Assembly (NCBI GenBank): GCA_031552195.1
Contig: JAVBMT010000003.1
Coordinates: forward strand, 124,001-188,000
Length of the DNA stretch: 64,000 nucleotides
Reading direction: 5' to 3'
Origin: JAVBMP01 sp031552195
GTDB taxonomy: Bacteria; Desulfobacterota; Desulfovibrionia; Desulfovibrionales; Desulfovibrionaceae
The notes beneath the pieces are model-generated. The model saw nothing but the letters and a program-made list of their open reading frames with translations. It ran no database searches and had not been told where the DNA came from. The position numbers and the translations under genes are program-made. Positions 36,001-43,519 of the stretch are shown in pieces. Every line of letters starts with the position of its first letter. Within the stretch, counting starts at the first letter, position 1.

Positions 36001-36735
36001 CTTTGCCGCAAATCGGCCCAGCTCGGCTACCCGGTCACAACCGTGCTGACTTCTTGCGGTTCCTGCCGCGATGGGCTGGAACGCCATTTCCTTCCGGACG
36101 TCATAGCCAGGACCAACGAAAAAGAGCTTTCCGGCGGCGAACCGGCTTCGGCTTTCGTGCCTCAAACCGTACGCCATCTCGATGTCGGGCAGTTCATAAT
36201 TTCTGAATTGCCGCCTCTGTCCGCCCCCGGAGCGGACGGTTTCTCCCGCGCTCTGTACCATTCCCCTTGCCACCCGGAATGGACCGGCGTGGCTAAAACC
36301 AAGGCCGGACCGATATACGGCGGCGCCCTGTCCAAGTTTACCGGGCTGAAGGTAACCGTGGCTCCGGGCTGTTGCGGCGAATCCGGAATGGGGGCCATGA
36401 CTTCGCCCAAAATTTACAACAAGCTGCGCCTGCGCAAGGCGGGCCGCCTTAAGAAAGCCTTGGCGGACATGCCGGACAACAGCCCGATTATCGTCGGTTG
36501 CCCGTCTTGCAAAATAGGCATTTCACGCATCATGCTAAATTATCTGGATAAAAAGCGCCCGGTTCTGCACAGCCTCGAGCTGATAGCCGAGAACGTTTTC
36601 GGGGCGGACTGGCGTTCCCGTTGCCGTAAATTGGCCCAGCACGCCGTTTCCGACCAGAATGGCGTGCGCGAGGTGGATTTGGCGAAGCTTTCAGGGCTGG
36701 CTGTGGATAATTCAGATAGAGAAGACGATGAGTAA
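33073..36735 (+). CDS. FAD-linked / Fe-S / CCG-domain 2-hydroxyacid dehydrogenase fusion
   Basis: 1220 residues. N-terminal region (about 130-320) is a PCMH-type FAD domain with IPRGGGSGLTGGAIPARK; then an FAD-linked oxidase C-terminal domain with HMHAGDGNCHVNIP and VTGEHGVG (about 595-660). Next come two 4Fe-4S motifs, CTRCGKCKPVC and CTGCGRCTSVCPI (about 730-800), and two cysteine-rich CCG domains with CCGYP and CCGESGMG. This combines GlcD- and GlcF/LldE-like parts in one chain, as in Desulfovibrio D-lactate or glycolate dehydrogenase candidates. Probably feeds electrons from a 2-hydroxyacid to the membrane. Substrate not determinable. Confidence 0.85.
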   Translation: MPHKGPHISINSASLVNRILRINADDFAEWPESVRSLTIEIAEELFLVRYNPFINPETVKTSVHARFEQSRRALSHHYANSISEGLTMFWSAHEGDLVFRKEIIARLSEVLPKESIDLSAASRVENATDATDLRLELPLLVVAPGSPEEVSAVVRLANEMQFALIPRGGGSGLTGGAIPARKRTVILSLTRMTGISPVDKENAAITVQAGVLTADAIKAAEDAGLLLAVDPASKTASSIGGNVAENSGGPLAFEYGTTIDSLLSYRMVTPTGEIIEVVRKDHPRHKIMEDETVVFEVRDISGGVRNVVRLSGGELRSPGLGKDVTNKALNGLPGVQKEGVDGVVVEATFILHPIHKHIRVLVLEFYGRSMHNATLAIRDVVAMRDRIREKGDLVKITALEEFNSKYVQAIDYKKKSSSYEGDPISVLILQLDSDSQEALDVTVNRVVDICKAYEGVDVFVAKDAKEAEIFWEDRHRLSAIAKRTSGFKINEDVVIPMNAIPDFALFLEQLNQECMGRAYRKALQEVGRLPGMADDDKEFNREFTYASRIVKGEIPSLEVSDQEMQLHAVLYLGSLREKYPHLAKKINKIEERMLATQIIVASHMHAGDGNCHVNIPVNSNDEEMLEEAEKVAGRVMQKAQELGGEVTGEHGVGITKIAFLSEDKMNALREFKQLVDPRNIMNPAKLTQRELPVSSFTFSFNSLINDLDQSGLPGKERLIDLLQLVQSCTRCGKCKPVCGMHYPEAGMHYYPRNRNISLGALIEAIYYSQINNGETEPRLLDELRNMMEHCTGCGRCTSVCPIKINSPEVALNMRAMLEEDGKGGHPVKSRVLAYISKDLPKRAPQAAKFAAFGQNFQNRALKLAPAGLRHGFESPLFSGFGPGTGFKNLVETLHLEKGSIFTPKGEVKGTLLYFPGCGANLFFRSIGLAGLMLCLKAGWRVLLPSRSMCCGYPLLSAGMHEAFALNQDKNISQLQELCRKSAQLGYPVTTVLTSCGSCRDGLERHFLPDVIARTNEKELSGGEPASAFVPQTVRHLDVGQFIISELPPLSAPGADGFSRALYHSPCHPEWTGVAKTKAGPIYGGALSKFTGLKVTVAPGCCGESGMGAMTSPKIYNKLRLRKAGRLKKALADMPDNSPIIVGCPSCKIGISRIMLNYLDKKRPVLHSLELIAENVFGADWRSRCRKLAQHAVSDQNGVREVDLAKLSGLAVDNSDREDDE

Positions 36736-36793
36736 GGCATTTTTTAAATTAAAAATGTTTCGCAGGAAACATACAACAGAATGAAACTATTGC

Positions 36794-36824
36794 AGAATGC
36801 CGCCGTAAGGCGGCATTCTTATTT
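36794..36824 (+). terminator. Terminator after the FAD/Fe-S dehydrogenase
   Basis: AGAATGCCGCC (36794-36804), GTAA loop, GGCGGCATTCT (36809-36819), then TATTTTAT. An 11-bp perfect stem 59 bases after the stop. Confidence 0.9.
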
Positions 36825-36892
36825 TATTGCGGCCGGAAAGGCTGCGGCTGCGCGCTCGCCCGGAAGGCATACAGCAGCTGGAATAAAAGTAA

Positions 36893-37048
36893 CTAGTGTT
36901 TGTTTGCAAAACAAACACTAAAAAATCCGTCAGGATTTTGCGCCACCACAGGTGGCGTGAGTTGGCTGTAAACCACGCTTTTCAGCCAACGATCTTTGCA
37001 AAAATATCCTTTAAAATTATTTGTGGAATTTTTGCAATCAGACACTAG
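36893..37048. repeat. 156-bp MITE-like dispersed repeat, copy 2
   Basis: Second copy of the element at 3900-4055, same orientation, ten differences by eye. Terminal inverted repeats are 17/19 here (CTAGTGTTTGTTTGCAAAA against CTAGTGTCTGATTGCAAAA). Internal hairpins are intact or better than in copy 1: CGCCACC-aca-GGTGGCG and GTTGGCTG...CAGCCAAC are perfect here. It lies between the terminator of the dehydrogenase and the promoter of the TTT transporter, at the left border of the putative sulfolactate cluster. Confidence 0.85.
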
Positions 37049-37228
37049 ATGATGCCAGTCACGAGATTGCCTAAGATTTGATTTTGACTTTTTATCAAGG
37101 CACGCCGCGCTCTCCGCTTGCGGGTGTCCGTTACCGCGCCCGCCAGATCATCTGAATTTTTTCAGAATTACCATGCGCGGTTGAGATCATACTTTTGCAT
37201 GTAATTTTGTATTTTTGGGGCTCAGATG

Positions 37229-37261
37229 TTGACTATCATATATAAGATATATTACATAAGA
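37229..37261 (+). promoter_or_regulatory. Promoter/operator of the TTT transporter operon
   Basis: Begins with TTGACT (-35) and continues through TATATAAGA into an AT-rich -10 region (TTACAT 17 bases from the -35). The whole 33 bases match the promoter of the lyase operon (43356-43388, minus strand) at 26 positions without gaps and in the same orientation relative to transcription. Likely operator for the GntR regulator at 41038. Confidence 0.65.
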
Positions 37262-37318
37262 ATTGAAAGATCAGCACGGTCTGTCTAAAAGTGCAAAACA
37301 TCAATCACAGGAGTTTTT

Positions 37319-38269
37319 ATGAAACGCATTCTGTTTACAGCCTTCCTTTCTGTCCTTCTATGCGCTCTTTCCGGCATCGCATACGCCCAATATCCCGACA
37401 AGGCGGTAACTTACGTCATTCCCTTCGGCCCAGGCGGCGAATCTGACGTTGCCGCCCGCCTGCAGCAAGAAACTTTTCGTAAACTTTTCGGCCAGGAAAT
37501 GATTGTTCAGTATAAACCAGGCGCCGGGGGCGCTGTAGGCTGGGCTTCCCTGAACGGGATGCCCGGAGACGGCTACACCATTATGGGCACCAACCTTCCC
37601 CACATTGTCCTGCAACCTTTGCAAAAAGGTTCCAGCTACCAGACCGATGACGTCACCAACGTTTACATGTTCCATTACACTCCGGACGCGCTGCTCGTTT
37701 CCGCCAAAAGCCCGTATAAGACATTGGCAGAATATGTGGAAGGAGCCAAGAAAGCTCCCGGCACGTTCACGGTTTCCGGAACGGGAACTTATTCGGCCAA
37801 TGACGCGGCCCAATCCACCTTTGACAAAATGGCCGGCATAAAGACCAGTTATATTCCTTTTAAAACAACCGCGGATTCTTCCATGGCCATGCTGGGCATG
37901 CAGGTTACCGCTTCCTGGGGTTTTACCACCGTGGCAGTGCAGCAGGGCGACAAGGTGCGCGTTTTGGCCATAGCCGCTGAGGAACGTCATCCTCTTTTCC
38001 CTGAAGTGCCGACCTTCCGTGAGTTGGGTTATGACTACGTGGGCGGAGCTTATCGCGGCATTGCCGTTCCGAAATCCACCCCCGAAGCCGTGCGCCTGGA
38101 AGTTTCAGCCGCCATCGACGCGGTGAACAAAGATCCGGAATTCCGCAAAAAAATGGAAAACGCCGGTTTTTCAATGGTTGACGTGCCTTACGAAAAAATA
38201 TCCGGATTCATGAAAGAGAAGTCTGAATACTACCTTAACGTCGCCAAGGATCTTAAGCTTACCGATTAA
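37319..38269 (+). CDS. TctC-type substrate-binding protein of a TTT transporter
   Basis: 316 residues. A signal peptide ends ...SGIAYA-Q. The mature part has Bug/TctC features: YPDKAVTYVIPFGPGGESDVAAR (split), KPGAGGAVGWASL, and in the C-terminal lobe VPTFRELGYDYVGGAYRGIAVPK (split). These periplasmic proteins capture carboxylates for tripartite tricarboxylate transporters. The ligand could be sulfolactate, a sugar acid or a dicarboxylate; context favours the substrate of the lyase encoded at 41874-43326. GGAG-type site precedes the ATG. Separated from the large permease by 242 bases containing a hairpin. Confidence 0.88.
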   Translation: MKRILFTAFLSVLLCALSGIAYAQYPDKAVTYVIPFGPGGESDVAARLQQETFRKLFGQEMIVQYKPGAGGAVGWASLNGMPGDGYTIMGTNLPHIVLQPLQKGSSYQTDDVTNVYMFHYTPDALLVSAKSPYKTLAEYVEGAKKAPGTFTVSGTGTYSANDAAQSTFDKMAGIKTSYIPFKTTADSSMAMLGMQVTASWGFTTVAVQQGDKVRVLAIAAEERHPLFPEVPTFRELGYDYVGGAYRGIAVPKSTPEAVRLEVSAAIDAVNKDPEFRKKMENAGFSMVDVPYEKISGFMKEKSEYYLNVAKDLKLTD

Positions 38270-38316
38270 GCGGTAACGGCGCGGGCATTTTCTCTGACTA
38301 GCAAGAGGATTTTTAT

Positions 38317-38347
38317 GGCGGGCGGCGCATCCTTGGCGATGTCCGCC
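38317..38347 (+). other. Intercistronic hairpin between tctC-like and tctA-like genes
   Basis: GGCGG (38317-38321) pairs with CCGCC (38343-38347), with an inner CATC/GATG stem. No T tract. It could protect the upstream message 3' end so that the binding protein is made in excess. A 13-codon open frame with an AGAGGA site (38315-38356) runs through it. Nothing else is seen in the 242-base gap. Confidence 0.35.
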
Positions 38348-38511
38348 TTCCAGTAAAATTTTCTGATCAGGACAGCTGCTAAAAGGAGTTTCGCCATCTC
38401 TCCAGAGGGGTGTAGGCCGATTTAAAGAGGCCGGCTCATTCCCAGGCTATTCCGGAGTATTTTGCCGTAAAGCGCCTGTTTTGAAACCCAGGCCGCAAAG
38501 AGGGATTCTTT

Positions 38512-40038
38512 ATGTCATTTATAAATATCTTGCAGGAAGCCTTTTCGCTTATTAATTTGTTTTTTTGCGTTTTGGGAGTTGTGGCCGGTACGATTATCGG
38601 CGCTCTGCCCGGTCTTTCCGCCACAATGGCGGTCGCGGTTCTTGTTCCGCTCACTTTCACCATGCCCACCAGCACCGCGCTTATCTTGCTCGGCGCCATT
38701 TACACCGGGGCCATTTATGGCGGATCATACGCGGCCATTCTGGTAAACACCCCCGGAACGCCTTCCGCAATTGCAACCACCTTTGACGGTTTTCCCATGG
38801 CCAAAAAGGGCGATGGCGCCCTGGCGATTTCCTGCGCTACCATAGCCTCTGTTTTCGGCGGGTGCGTCGGAGTCGCTTTTCTTATAACCCTGGCCCCCCT
38901 TCTGGCGGACGCCGCCTTGATGTTCGGGCCAATGGAATATTTCTGGCTGGCTATTTTCGGCCTGACGCTAATTTCTTCAATTTCAGAGGGAAGCACACTT
39001 AAAGGCTTCGCCGGAGCCGCCCTTGGTCTGCTTATTTCCACCATCGGCGTTGCCGTTATTGGCGGCGATACCCGCTACACTTACGGCTCCAGCATGCTTT
39101 TGAGCGGCATTGATATTGTAGCGGCGCTGATCGGGCTTTATTGCGTTCCGGTGCTGATTGACCTTGCCTTGCAAAAAGCCCAGCACCTTGAAGCCCCAAG
39201 CCAGATTACCGGTTACCGTTTCAGGGAGGCCGTCGGCCTTGCGGTAAAAGATAAAGTCAACCTGATACGCAGTTCTGTTATCGGCACAATTGTGGGCATA
39301 TTGCCGGGCGCGGGCGGCTCTGTGGCAAGCCTGGTGGCTTATTCCGAAGCCCGCCGCAGTTCGCCGCGCAGTGAAAATTTCGGCAAGGGCGAGCCTGGCG
39401 GGGTTTTCGCGACGGAAAGCGCCAACAATGCGACTGTTGGGGGCGGCTTCATTCCCACCCTGGTTCTCGGCATACCAGGCACCCCGCCGGATGCCGTTAT
39501 TCTGGGCGCGCTTATGGTCAAAAGCGTAAAAACAGGGCCGGCTTTGTTCACCAGCGGCGACGGCATAGTTTACATTTTCATCCTCGGGCTGCTTATCGCC
39601 ACCCTGCTCATGCTGCCCATAGGGCTTTTTATCGGGCGCTATGCCTATAAATCCATAGCCGGGGTGTCTAAGAGCGTTTTGATTCCCCTAATCGCTTTTA
39701 TGTGCGTTATCGGTTCATTCGCCATTCAAAACAGCCTGGATGATACCCTTATAATGGTCATTCTCGGCGTTATAGCCTGGTTTCTCAACCGTTACGGATT
39801 CCCGGCTTCTCCGATTGTGCTCGGCATAATCCTTGGTCCGATTGCGGAACAGGGTTTTGTGCAAGGATATCTGATAGGCAAGGCCAATAGCGACATTATG
39901 GGAGCTTTCTTTGGGCGCCCGATCTCGCTGGCGATTATCGGACTGGCGCTTTTGACCCTTTCTTACCCGATAATTACAGCGCGCAAGGCCCAAAGACGTC
40001 TGGCGGCCCAAACGGCTGAAGGCAAGGAGGATTGCTGA
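38512..40038 (+). CDS. TctA-type large permease of a TTT transporter
   Basis: 508 residues with about 11-12 hydrophobic helices. Family signatures: VVAGTIIGALPGLSATMAVAVL (split) near residue 20, YGGSYAAILVNTPGTPSAIATTFDG (split), the mirrored GTIVGILPGAGGSVASLVAY, and LVLGIPGTPPDAVILGAL. These paired pore motifs are diagnostic of TctA. It moves the carboxylate captured by the TctC-like protein across the inner membrane. It is followed after 1 base by the small permease; gene order C-A-B differs from the usual C-B-A. Confidence 0.93.
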   Translation: MSFINILQEAFSLINLFFCVLGVVAGTIIGALPGLSATMAVAVLVPLTFTMPTSTALILLGAIYTGAIYGGSYAAILVNTPGTPSAIATTFDGFPMAKKGDGALAISCATIASVFGGCVGVAFLITLAPLLADAALMFGPMEYFWLAIFGLTLISSISEGSTLKGFAGAALGLLISTIGVAVIGGDTRYTYGSSMLLSGIDIVAALIGLYCVPVLIDLALQKAQHLEAPSQITGYRFREAVGLAVKDKVNLIRSSVIGTIVGILPGAGGSVASLVAYSEARRSSPRSENFGKGEPGGVFATESANNATVGGGFIPTLVLGIPGTPPDAVILGALMVKSVKTGPALFTSGDGIVYIFILGLLIATLLMLPIGLFIGRYAYKSIAGVSKSVLIPLIAFMCVIGSFAIQNSLDDTLIMVILGVIAWFLNRYGFPASPIVLGIILGPIAEQGFVQGYLIGKANSDIMGAFFGRPISLAIIGLALLTLSYPIITARKAQRRLAAQTAEGKEDC

Positions 40039-40039
40039 C

Positions 40040-40546
40040 ATGGCGAATGCAACTCAACGAGACAACGGCGGCATCGCTGTAAGTCTTATTTTGGCTGTGG
40101 CTGGCGTATTCGGATTTTACGAAGGCACAAAACTTTCCACTTTTGCCGGCATATTTCCGCAAACTTTTTCCGCGATATTGGTAATCAGTTCTCTGGCGTA
40201 TGCTGTTATTGCGCTAATGCGGGGCGGCGTATGCAAGGCAAAAGGGATGATAGATTTTCCGGTACGCGGTTTTCTTGTACCGGTTGTGCTTGCCTTGTGG
40301 GCTATCTTCATGGAATATGGGGGCTTTCTCGCGTGCGGGTTTGCCGGGTACTTTTGCCTGGCGATGCTGGCGAACCAGAGCGGCAGGCTTACTCTGCGCT
40401 ATGCCTTGATTCACGCCGTTATTTCCTTTATAGTGGTTGGCGCGTTCTATATCCTGTTCAAGGTATTCCTTGGTGTGCCTTTGCCGGTTGGCAGCCTTGA
40501 TTTGCCGGGCCGGTTCGCGATGATATTCAAAGCATTTTCATTTTGA
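40040..40546 (+). CDS. TctB-type small permease of a TTT transporter
   Basis: 168 residues, four hydrophobic helices, no conserved catalytic residues as usual for TctB (IAVSLILAVAGVFGFYEGTKL, split; FAGIFPQTFSAILVISSLAY; a last helix with FYILFKVFLGVPLPVG, a common ending). AAGGAGG at 40024-40030 gives strong translation. It completes the TTT transporter and is the last gene of this operon. Confidence 0.88.
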   Translation: MANATQRDNGGIAVSLILAVAGVFGFYEGTKLSTFAGIFPQTFSAILVISSLAYAVIALMRGGVCKAKGMIDFPVRGFLVPVVLALWAIFMEYGGFLACGFAGYFCLAMLANQSGRLTLRYALIHAVISFIVVGAFYILFKVFLGVPLPVGSLDLPGRFAMIFKAFSF

Positions 40547-41037
40547 AGAGACCATGCCGTTTTTCCTGTGTCTTGCCATTCGGGCGCGGAGCGGCGCAAA
40601 AAAACAGCAGGTGCGCTATCTTGCGGTTTTTCTTGCGCCGCTTGGGCCTGTCATGTAAAAAGCATTTCACAATATTTCAAGAACGCTTTGCAATGCCGGC
40701 AAGCGGAAAAGCTCAATCTTCTGTTCTTGTATATTTTTATGCAATGCTTTAATGACTTTCTATAAGAAAAGCATTGCCCACCGGCTTTGTCACCCTTGAA
40801 ATGCTTTGAGTCGCGCTCCGTATGAATGCGGTATTCCCTTGGATCTTTAGTTTTAAAACGTTCGCGCCCGCACGGCGGGCGGCGGAGCCGCGTATTTTCG
40901 CTGTCATGGCAACTCAGCGAGTTAATGTTAATTCGTATCAGGCAGCCTTATTGTCCGAAATTTGCGTTTTTTTGTAGAAAAGACAGTCGAGCCTGATCGC
41001 ATGGCGTGTTGCTAATCAATAATGCCTCGGAGTTTAT
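40547..41037. other. 491-base intergenic region before the GntR gene
   Basis: I see no convincing gene. Short open frames at 40543-40765 have no ribosome site and no protein-like composition. No copy of the TATATAAGA element found upstream of the two regulated operons occurs here, so the regulator may not control itself. No clear terminator for the transporter operon was found. Confidence 0.5.
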
Positions 41038-41769
41038 ATGGGCGTGAAGAACAACCTGACCTTTCAACCTTTATATGAACAGGTAAAAGCCTCTGTTCTG
41101 CAAAGGATAATAGACGGGGAATGGGCACCCGGCACTTTTCTGCCCAGCGAACCAGCTTTGGCGCAGGAATACGGGGTCAGCCAGGGTACGATGCGGCGTG
41201 CCCTTGACGACCTTACGCGTGATAATCGCCTTACCCGGTATCAGGGCAAAGGCACCGCCGTTTCCATTTTGGATGAAGACAAAGCCCTGTTTCAATTTTT
41301 TCATATAGTTAACTTTAAAGGTGAAAGAGTTTTTCCTTCTTCACACATTTTAACGGCGCAACCCCGCAAGGCTGAACCCGAAGACCGCGCCCGCCTGGGC
41401 ATCAACCCTGGGGAAATGGTGTTCAGCATACACCGCATACGCCTGATAAACGATATTCCGGTCATCAATGAAAAGGTGCATATGCCGCTGGCCTTCTTTC
41501 CTGGTATTGAAGCGGTGCCGCCGTCCAGCCTGCCCAATACGCTTTATGCCTTTTATCAGCAGCGTTTCAATATGACCATAAGCAGCAGTTCGGAATATCT
41601 TGGAGCCACGGAAGCCACCAAAAGTGATGCGGAGCACCTTAATATACCGGAACTGCGCCCTTTGTTGCGCATAGTCCGCATTTCGCGCAATCTCGAGGGA
41701 AACGTGGTTGAATATCGTGAATCGCGTGTGCTCACCGAACAATACAGTTATCTGGTAGAGTTGAAGTAA
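41038..41769 (+). CDS. GntR family regulator with UTRA domain (HutC subfamily)
   Basis: 243 residues. The N-terminal winged helix (LYEQVKASVLQRIIDGEWAPGTFLPSEPALAQEYGVSQGTMRRALDDL; the helix-turn-helix centre is AQEYGVSQGTMRRAL) is a GntR DNA-binding domain. The C-terminal half is a UTRA effector domain (RIRLINDIPVINEKVHMPLAFFPG, split). HutC-type regulators respond to small pathway metabolites. It lies between the transporter operon and the convergent lyase operon, both of which carry the same promoter element, so it is the obvious candidate for their control. Confidence 0.92.
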   Translation: MGVKNNLTFQPLYEQVKASVLQRIIDGEWAPGTFLPSEPALAQEYGVSQGTMRRALDDLTRDNRLTRYQGKGTAVSILDEDKALFQFFHIVNFKGERVFPSSHILTAQPRKAEPEDRARLGINPGEMVFSIHRIRLINDIPVINEKVHMPLAFFPGIEAVPPSSLPNTLYAFYQQRFNMTISSSSEYLGATEATKSDAEHLNIPELRPLLRIVRISRNLEGNVVEYRESRVLTEQYSYLVELK

Positions 41770-41796
41770 CGTCTTCCCCGCTTTGCGGCGGACTCG

Positions 41797-41846
41797 CCGC
41801 AACAGAAAACCCCGGCCTTGGTACAGGCCGGGGTTTTCTGTTGCGG
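41797..41846. terminator. Bidirectional terminator between gntR and the lyase operon
   Basis: A perfect 22-bp stem (41797-41818 with 41825-41846) around a 6-base loop. The arms contain AAAACCCCGGCCT and its complement, so T-rich stretches follow the GC core on both strands. It lies between convergent genes. Confidence 0.9.
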
Positions 41847-41873
41847 GAAATGGCAGGCGCAAGCGCCTGCGCG

Positions 41874-43037
41874 TTACGCGCTGCGATAAAGTTTGGTCAT
41901 TACGAATTCGCGGTGCCCAAGGGCTTCGGCGGCTGTAAAGCTGCCGTTGGCCACATCGATCATCTTGTCAAGCAGACGGTCGCCGGCTTCGTCAAGGGTC
42001 AGTTCGCGGCGCAGCAAACCCGTCACGTCAAGGTCGATATGTTCGCTCATGGTGCGCACGGTACGCGGGTTGGCGCAGATTTTGACAACCGGCAGAATGG
42101 GGTTGCCTATAACGTTGCCCTGCCCGGTGGGGAAGAAGTGAACAACAGCTCCGCCCGCCGCCACCAGGGTAACCATTTCGGCTGCGGCGGAAGAGGAATC
42201 CATAAACCACAACCCCTTGCCGGTGGGGGATTCGGCCGGCTCAAGGCAGCCGTCAACCTTGCATTTTTTGCCGATTTTCTGAATGTTGCCCAGGGCCTTT
42301 TCCTCAATGGTGGTCAGCCCGCCCAGAATATTGCCCTTGGTGGGCTGGGAATCGGAAAGGTCGCTTGTTTTGTTGGCAAGAATAAAATCGTTGTAATCAT
42401 TCCACATTTTCATGAACTTGGCGCGTACTTCCGGGGTGGCGCAACGGTCGGCCACAAGATGTTCGCCACCGGTAATTTCCGAAGTTTCGCCGAACATCAG
42501 GGTGTTTCCATTCGCGTAAAGTTTGTCGAAGGCATTGCCGACAGTCGGATTGGCGGCGATGCCGGAAGTTGTGTCCGACTCTCCGCATTTGCATGAAACC
42601 GTCAATTCCTTGATGTCGCAGGGAACTTTTTGCAGGCCGGTTGCCCACTGCACCAATTCTTTGGCCTTGCGTGAGGCGGCGGCAATGGTGTTGTGATCGC
42701 CGTTCTGCTCAATGGAGAATCCGAAGACCGGTTTGCCGGTTTTGGCAATACCGTCGGTAATGACTTTCGTCCATTCAGGCTCTATGCCTATTACAACCAC
42801 GGCGGCCACGTTGGGGTTGCTGCCCGTGCCTATCAGGGTGCGGAAGTGCAGTTCGAGGTCCGCGCCGAATTGCAGGCGGCCGTAATGGTGCGGCAGGGCC
42901 ATGGTTCCTTTGATGTTATTTTCAACCGCCAGACAGGCGGCGTTTGAAAGGTCGTCAAGCGGTAAAAGAATTACGTGGTTGCGTACTCCCACACGCCCGT
43001 TTTCCCGGCGGTAGCCCATGATTTGCGATGCTTTCAT
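41874..43037 (-). CDS. suyB: UxaA-family lyase large subunit, probable (R)-sulfolactate sulfo-lyase beta
   Basis: 387 residues. It belongs to the altronate/galactarate dehydratase (UxaA/GarD) superfamily: GYRRENGRVGVRNHVILLP at the start, VSCKCGESDTTSGIAANP, FGETSEITGGEHLVADRC and GAVVHFFPTGQGNVIGNPI (split). Unlike UxaA or GarD of E. coli, the N-terminal SAF domain is a separate protein (next gene upstream), the arrangement of SuyAB, which splits (R)-sulfolactate to pyruvate and sulfite. Neighbouring TTT transporter and GntR regulator also fit known sulfolactate loci. A two-subunit altronate or galactarate dehydratase remains possible. Confidence 0.7.
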   Translation of the reverse strand: MKASQIMGYRRENGRVGVRNHVILLPLDDLSNAACLAVENNIKGTMALPHHYGRLQFGADLELHFRTLIGTGSNPNVAAVVVIGIEPEWTKVITDGIAKTGKPVFGFSIEQNGDHNTIAAASRKAKELVQWATGLQKVPCDIKELTVSCKCGESDTTSGIAANPTVGNAFDKLYANGNTLMFGETSEITGGEHLVADRCATPEVRAKFMKMWNDYNDFILANKTSDLSDSQPTKGNILGGLTTIEEKALGNIQKIGKKCKVDGCLEPAESPTGKGLWFMDSSSAAAEMVTLVAAGGAVVHFFPTGQGNVIGNPILPVVKICANPRTVRTMSEHIDLDVTGLLRRELTLDEAGDRLLDKMIDVANGSFTAAEALGHREFVMTKLYRSA

Positions 43038-43041
43038 ATTC

Positions 43042-43326
43042 TTACCACCTCTTGGTTTTTACGTTGTGCACGTGCAGATGTTCACCGGTTTTGATTGGAG
43101 CCACCACACGGCCAATATCAACGCCGTATTTTATTACAGTATCGCCGACGGAAAGATCCTTCAGCGCGATTTTATGGCCGATCGGAATGTCATTAAGAAC
43201 TTTGACCGTGATTATTTTGTCTTCCGCCATAATCCAGCCGGTAAGCTCGTCGCCGGCCTTTATGCCTTCAACCGCGACAACCCCAACGGAGTCGCCGTCT
43301 TCATGCACCAAAAAGTGTATAGTCAT
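43042..43326 (-). CDS. suyA: UxaA-family lyase small (SAF) subunit, probable sulfolactate sulfo-lyase alpha
   Basis: 94 residues from ATG 43326, chosen because GGAGG precedes it; ATGs further upstream have none. SAF-domain sequence: FLVHEDGDSVGVVAVEGIKAGDELTGW (split), IPIGHKIALKDLSVGDTVIKYG (split), and the family end HLHVHNVKTKRW. In SuyAB and altronate dehydratases this domain covers the active site. It ends 4 bases before the large-subunit start, whose ribosome site AGAGGTGG lies inside this gene. Confidence 0.72.
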   Translation of the reverse strand: MTIHFLVHEDGDSVGVVAVEGIKAGDELTGWIMAEDKIITVKVLNDIPIGHKIALKDLSVGDTVIKYGVDIGRVVAPIKTGEHLHVHNVKTKRW

Positions 43327-43355
43327 TGAACCCTCCATTGTTGAGAAGTGATGAG

Positions 43356-43388
43356 TCATATATATTATGTCTTATATAAGAATGTCAA
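43356..43388 (-). promoter_or_regulatory. Promoter/operator of the lyase operon
   Basis: Read on the minus strand: TTGACA (43388-43383), then the perfect palindrome CTTATATAAG between -35 and -10, then an AT-rich -10 zone (TAATAT or ATATAT). 26 of 33 positions equal those of the transporter promoter at 37229-37261. The palindrome placed between -35 and -10 is a classic repressor position. Confidence 0.68.
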
Positions 43389-43455
43389 ATGAATTTTTCC
43401 GGACGGGAGAAGGAAATCAGGCCGGACAAAGAAAGCATGCCCCCCTTAAAAGACG

Positions 43456-43493
43456 GTTCCGGCCCGGCGTTTGAGGAAACGCCGGGCCGGAAC
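43456..43493. terminator. Terminator after the RNase J gene
   Basis: A 17-bp perfect stem (43456-43472 with 43477-43493) and a 4-base loop, followed on the minus strand by CGTCTTTT. Located 26 bases beyond the rnj stop; also insulates the lyase promoter. Confidence 0.88.
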
Positions 43494-43519
43494 TTTATTG
43501 TTCTATGGCCAGGTTGTTT

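Noticed and set aside
38315..38356. 13-codon frame with AGAGGA site between the tctC- and tctA-like genes
   Set aside because: Too short, overlaps a hairpin, no regulatory codon run; possibly a relic.
40543..40765. Short overlapping plus-strand frames after the tctB-like gene
   Set aside because: No ribosome site and no protein-like character; region treated as non-coding.
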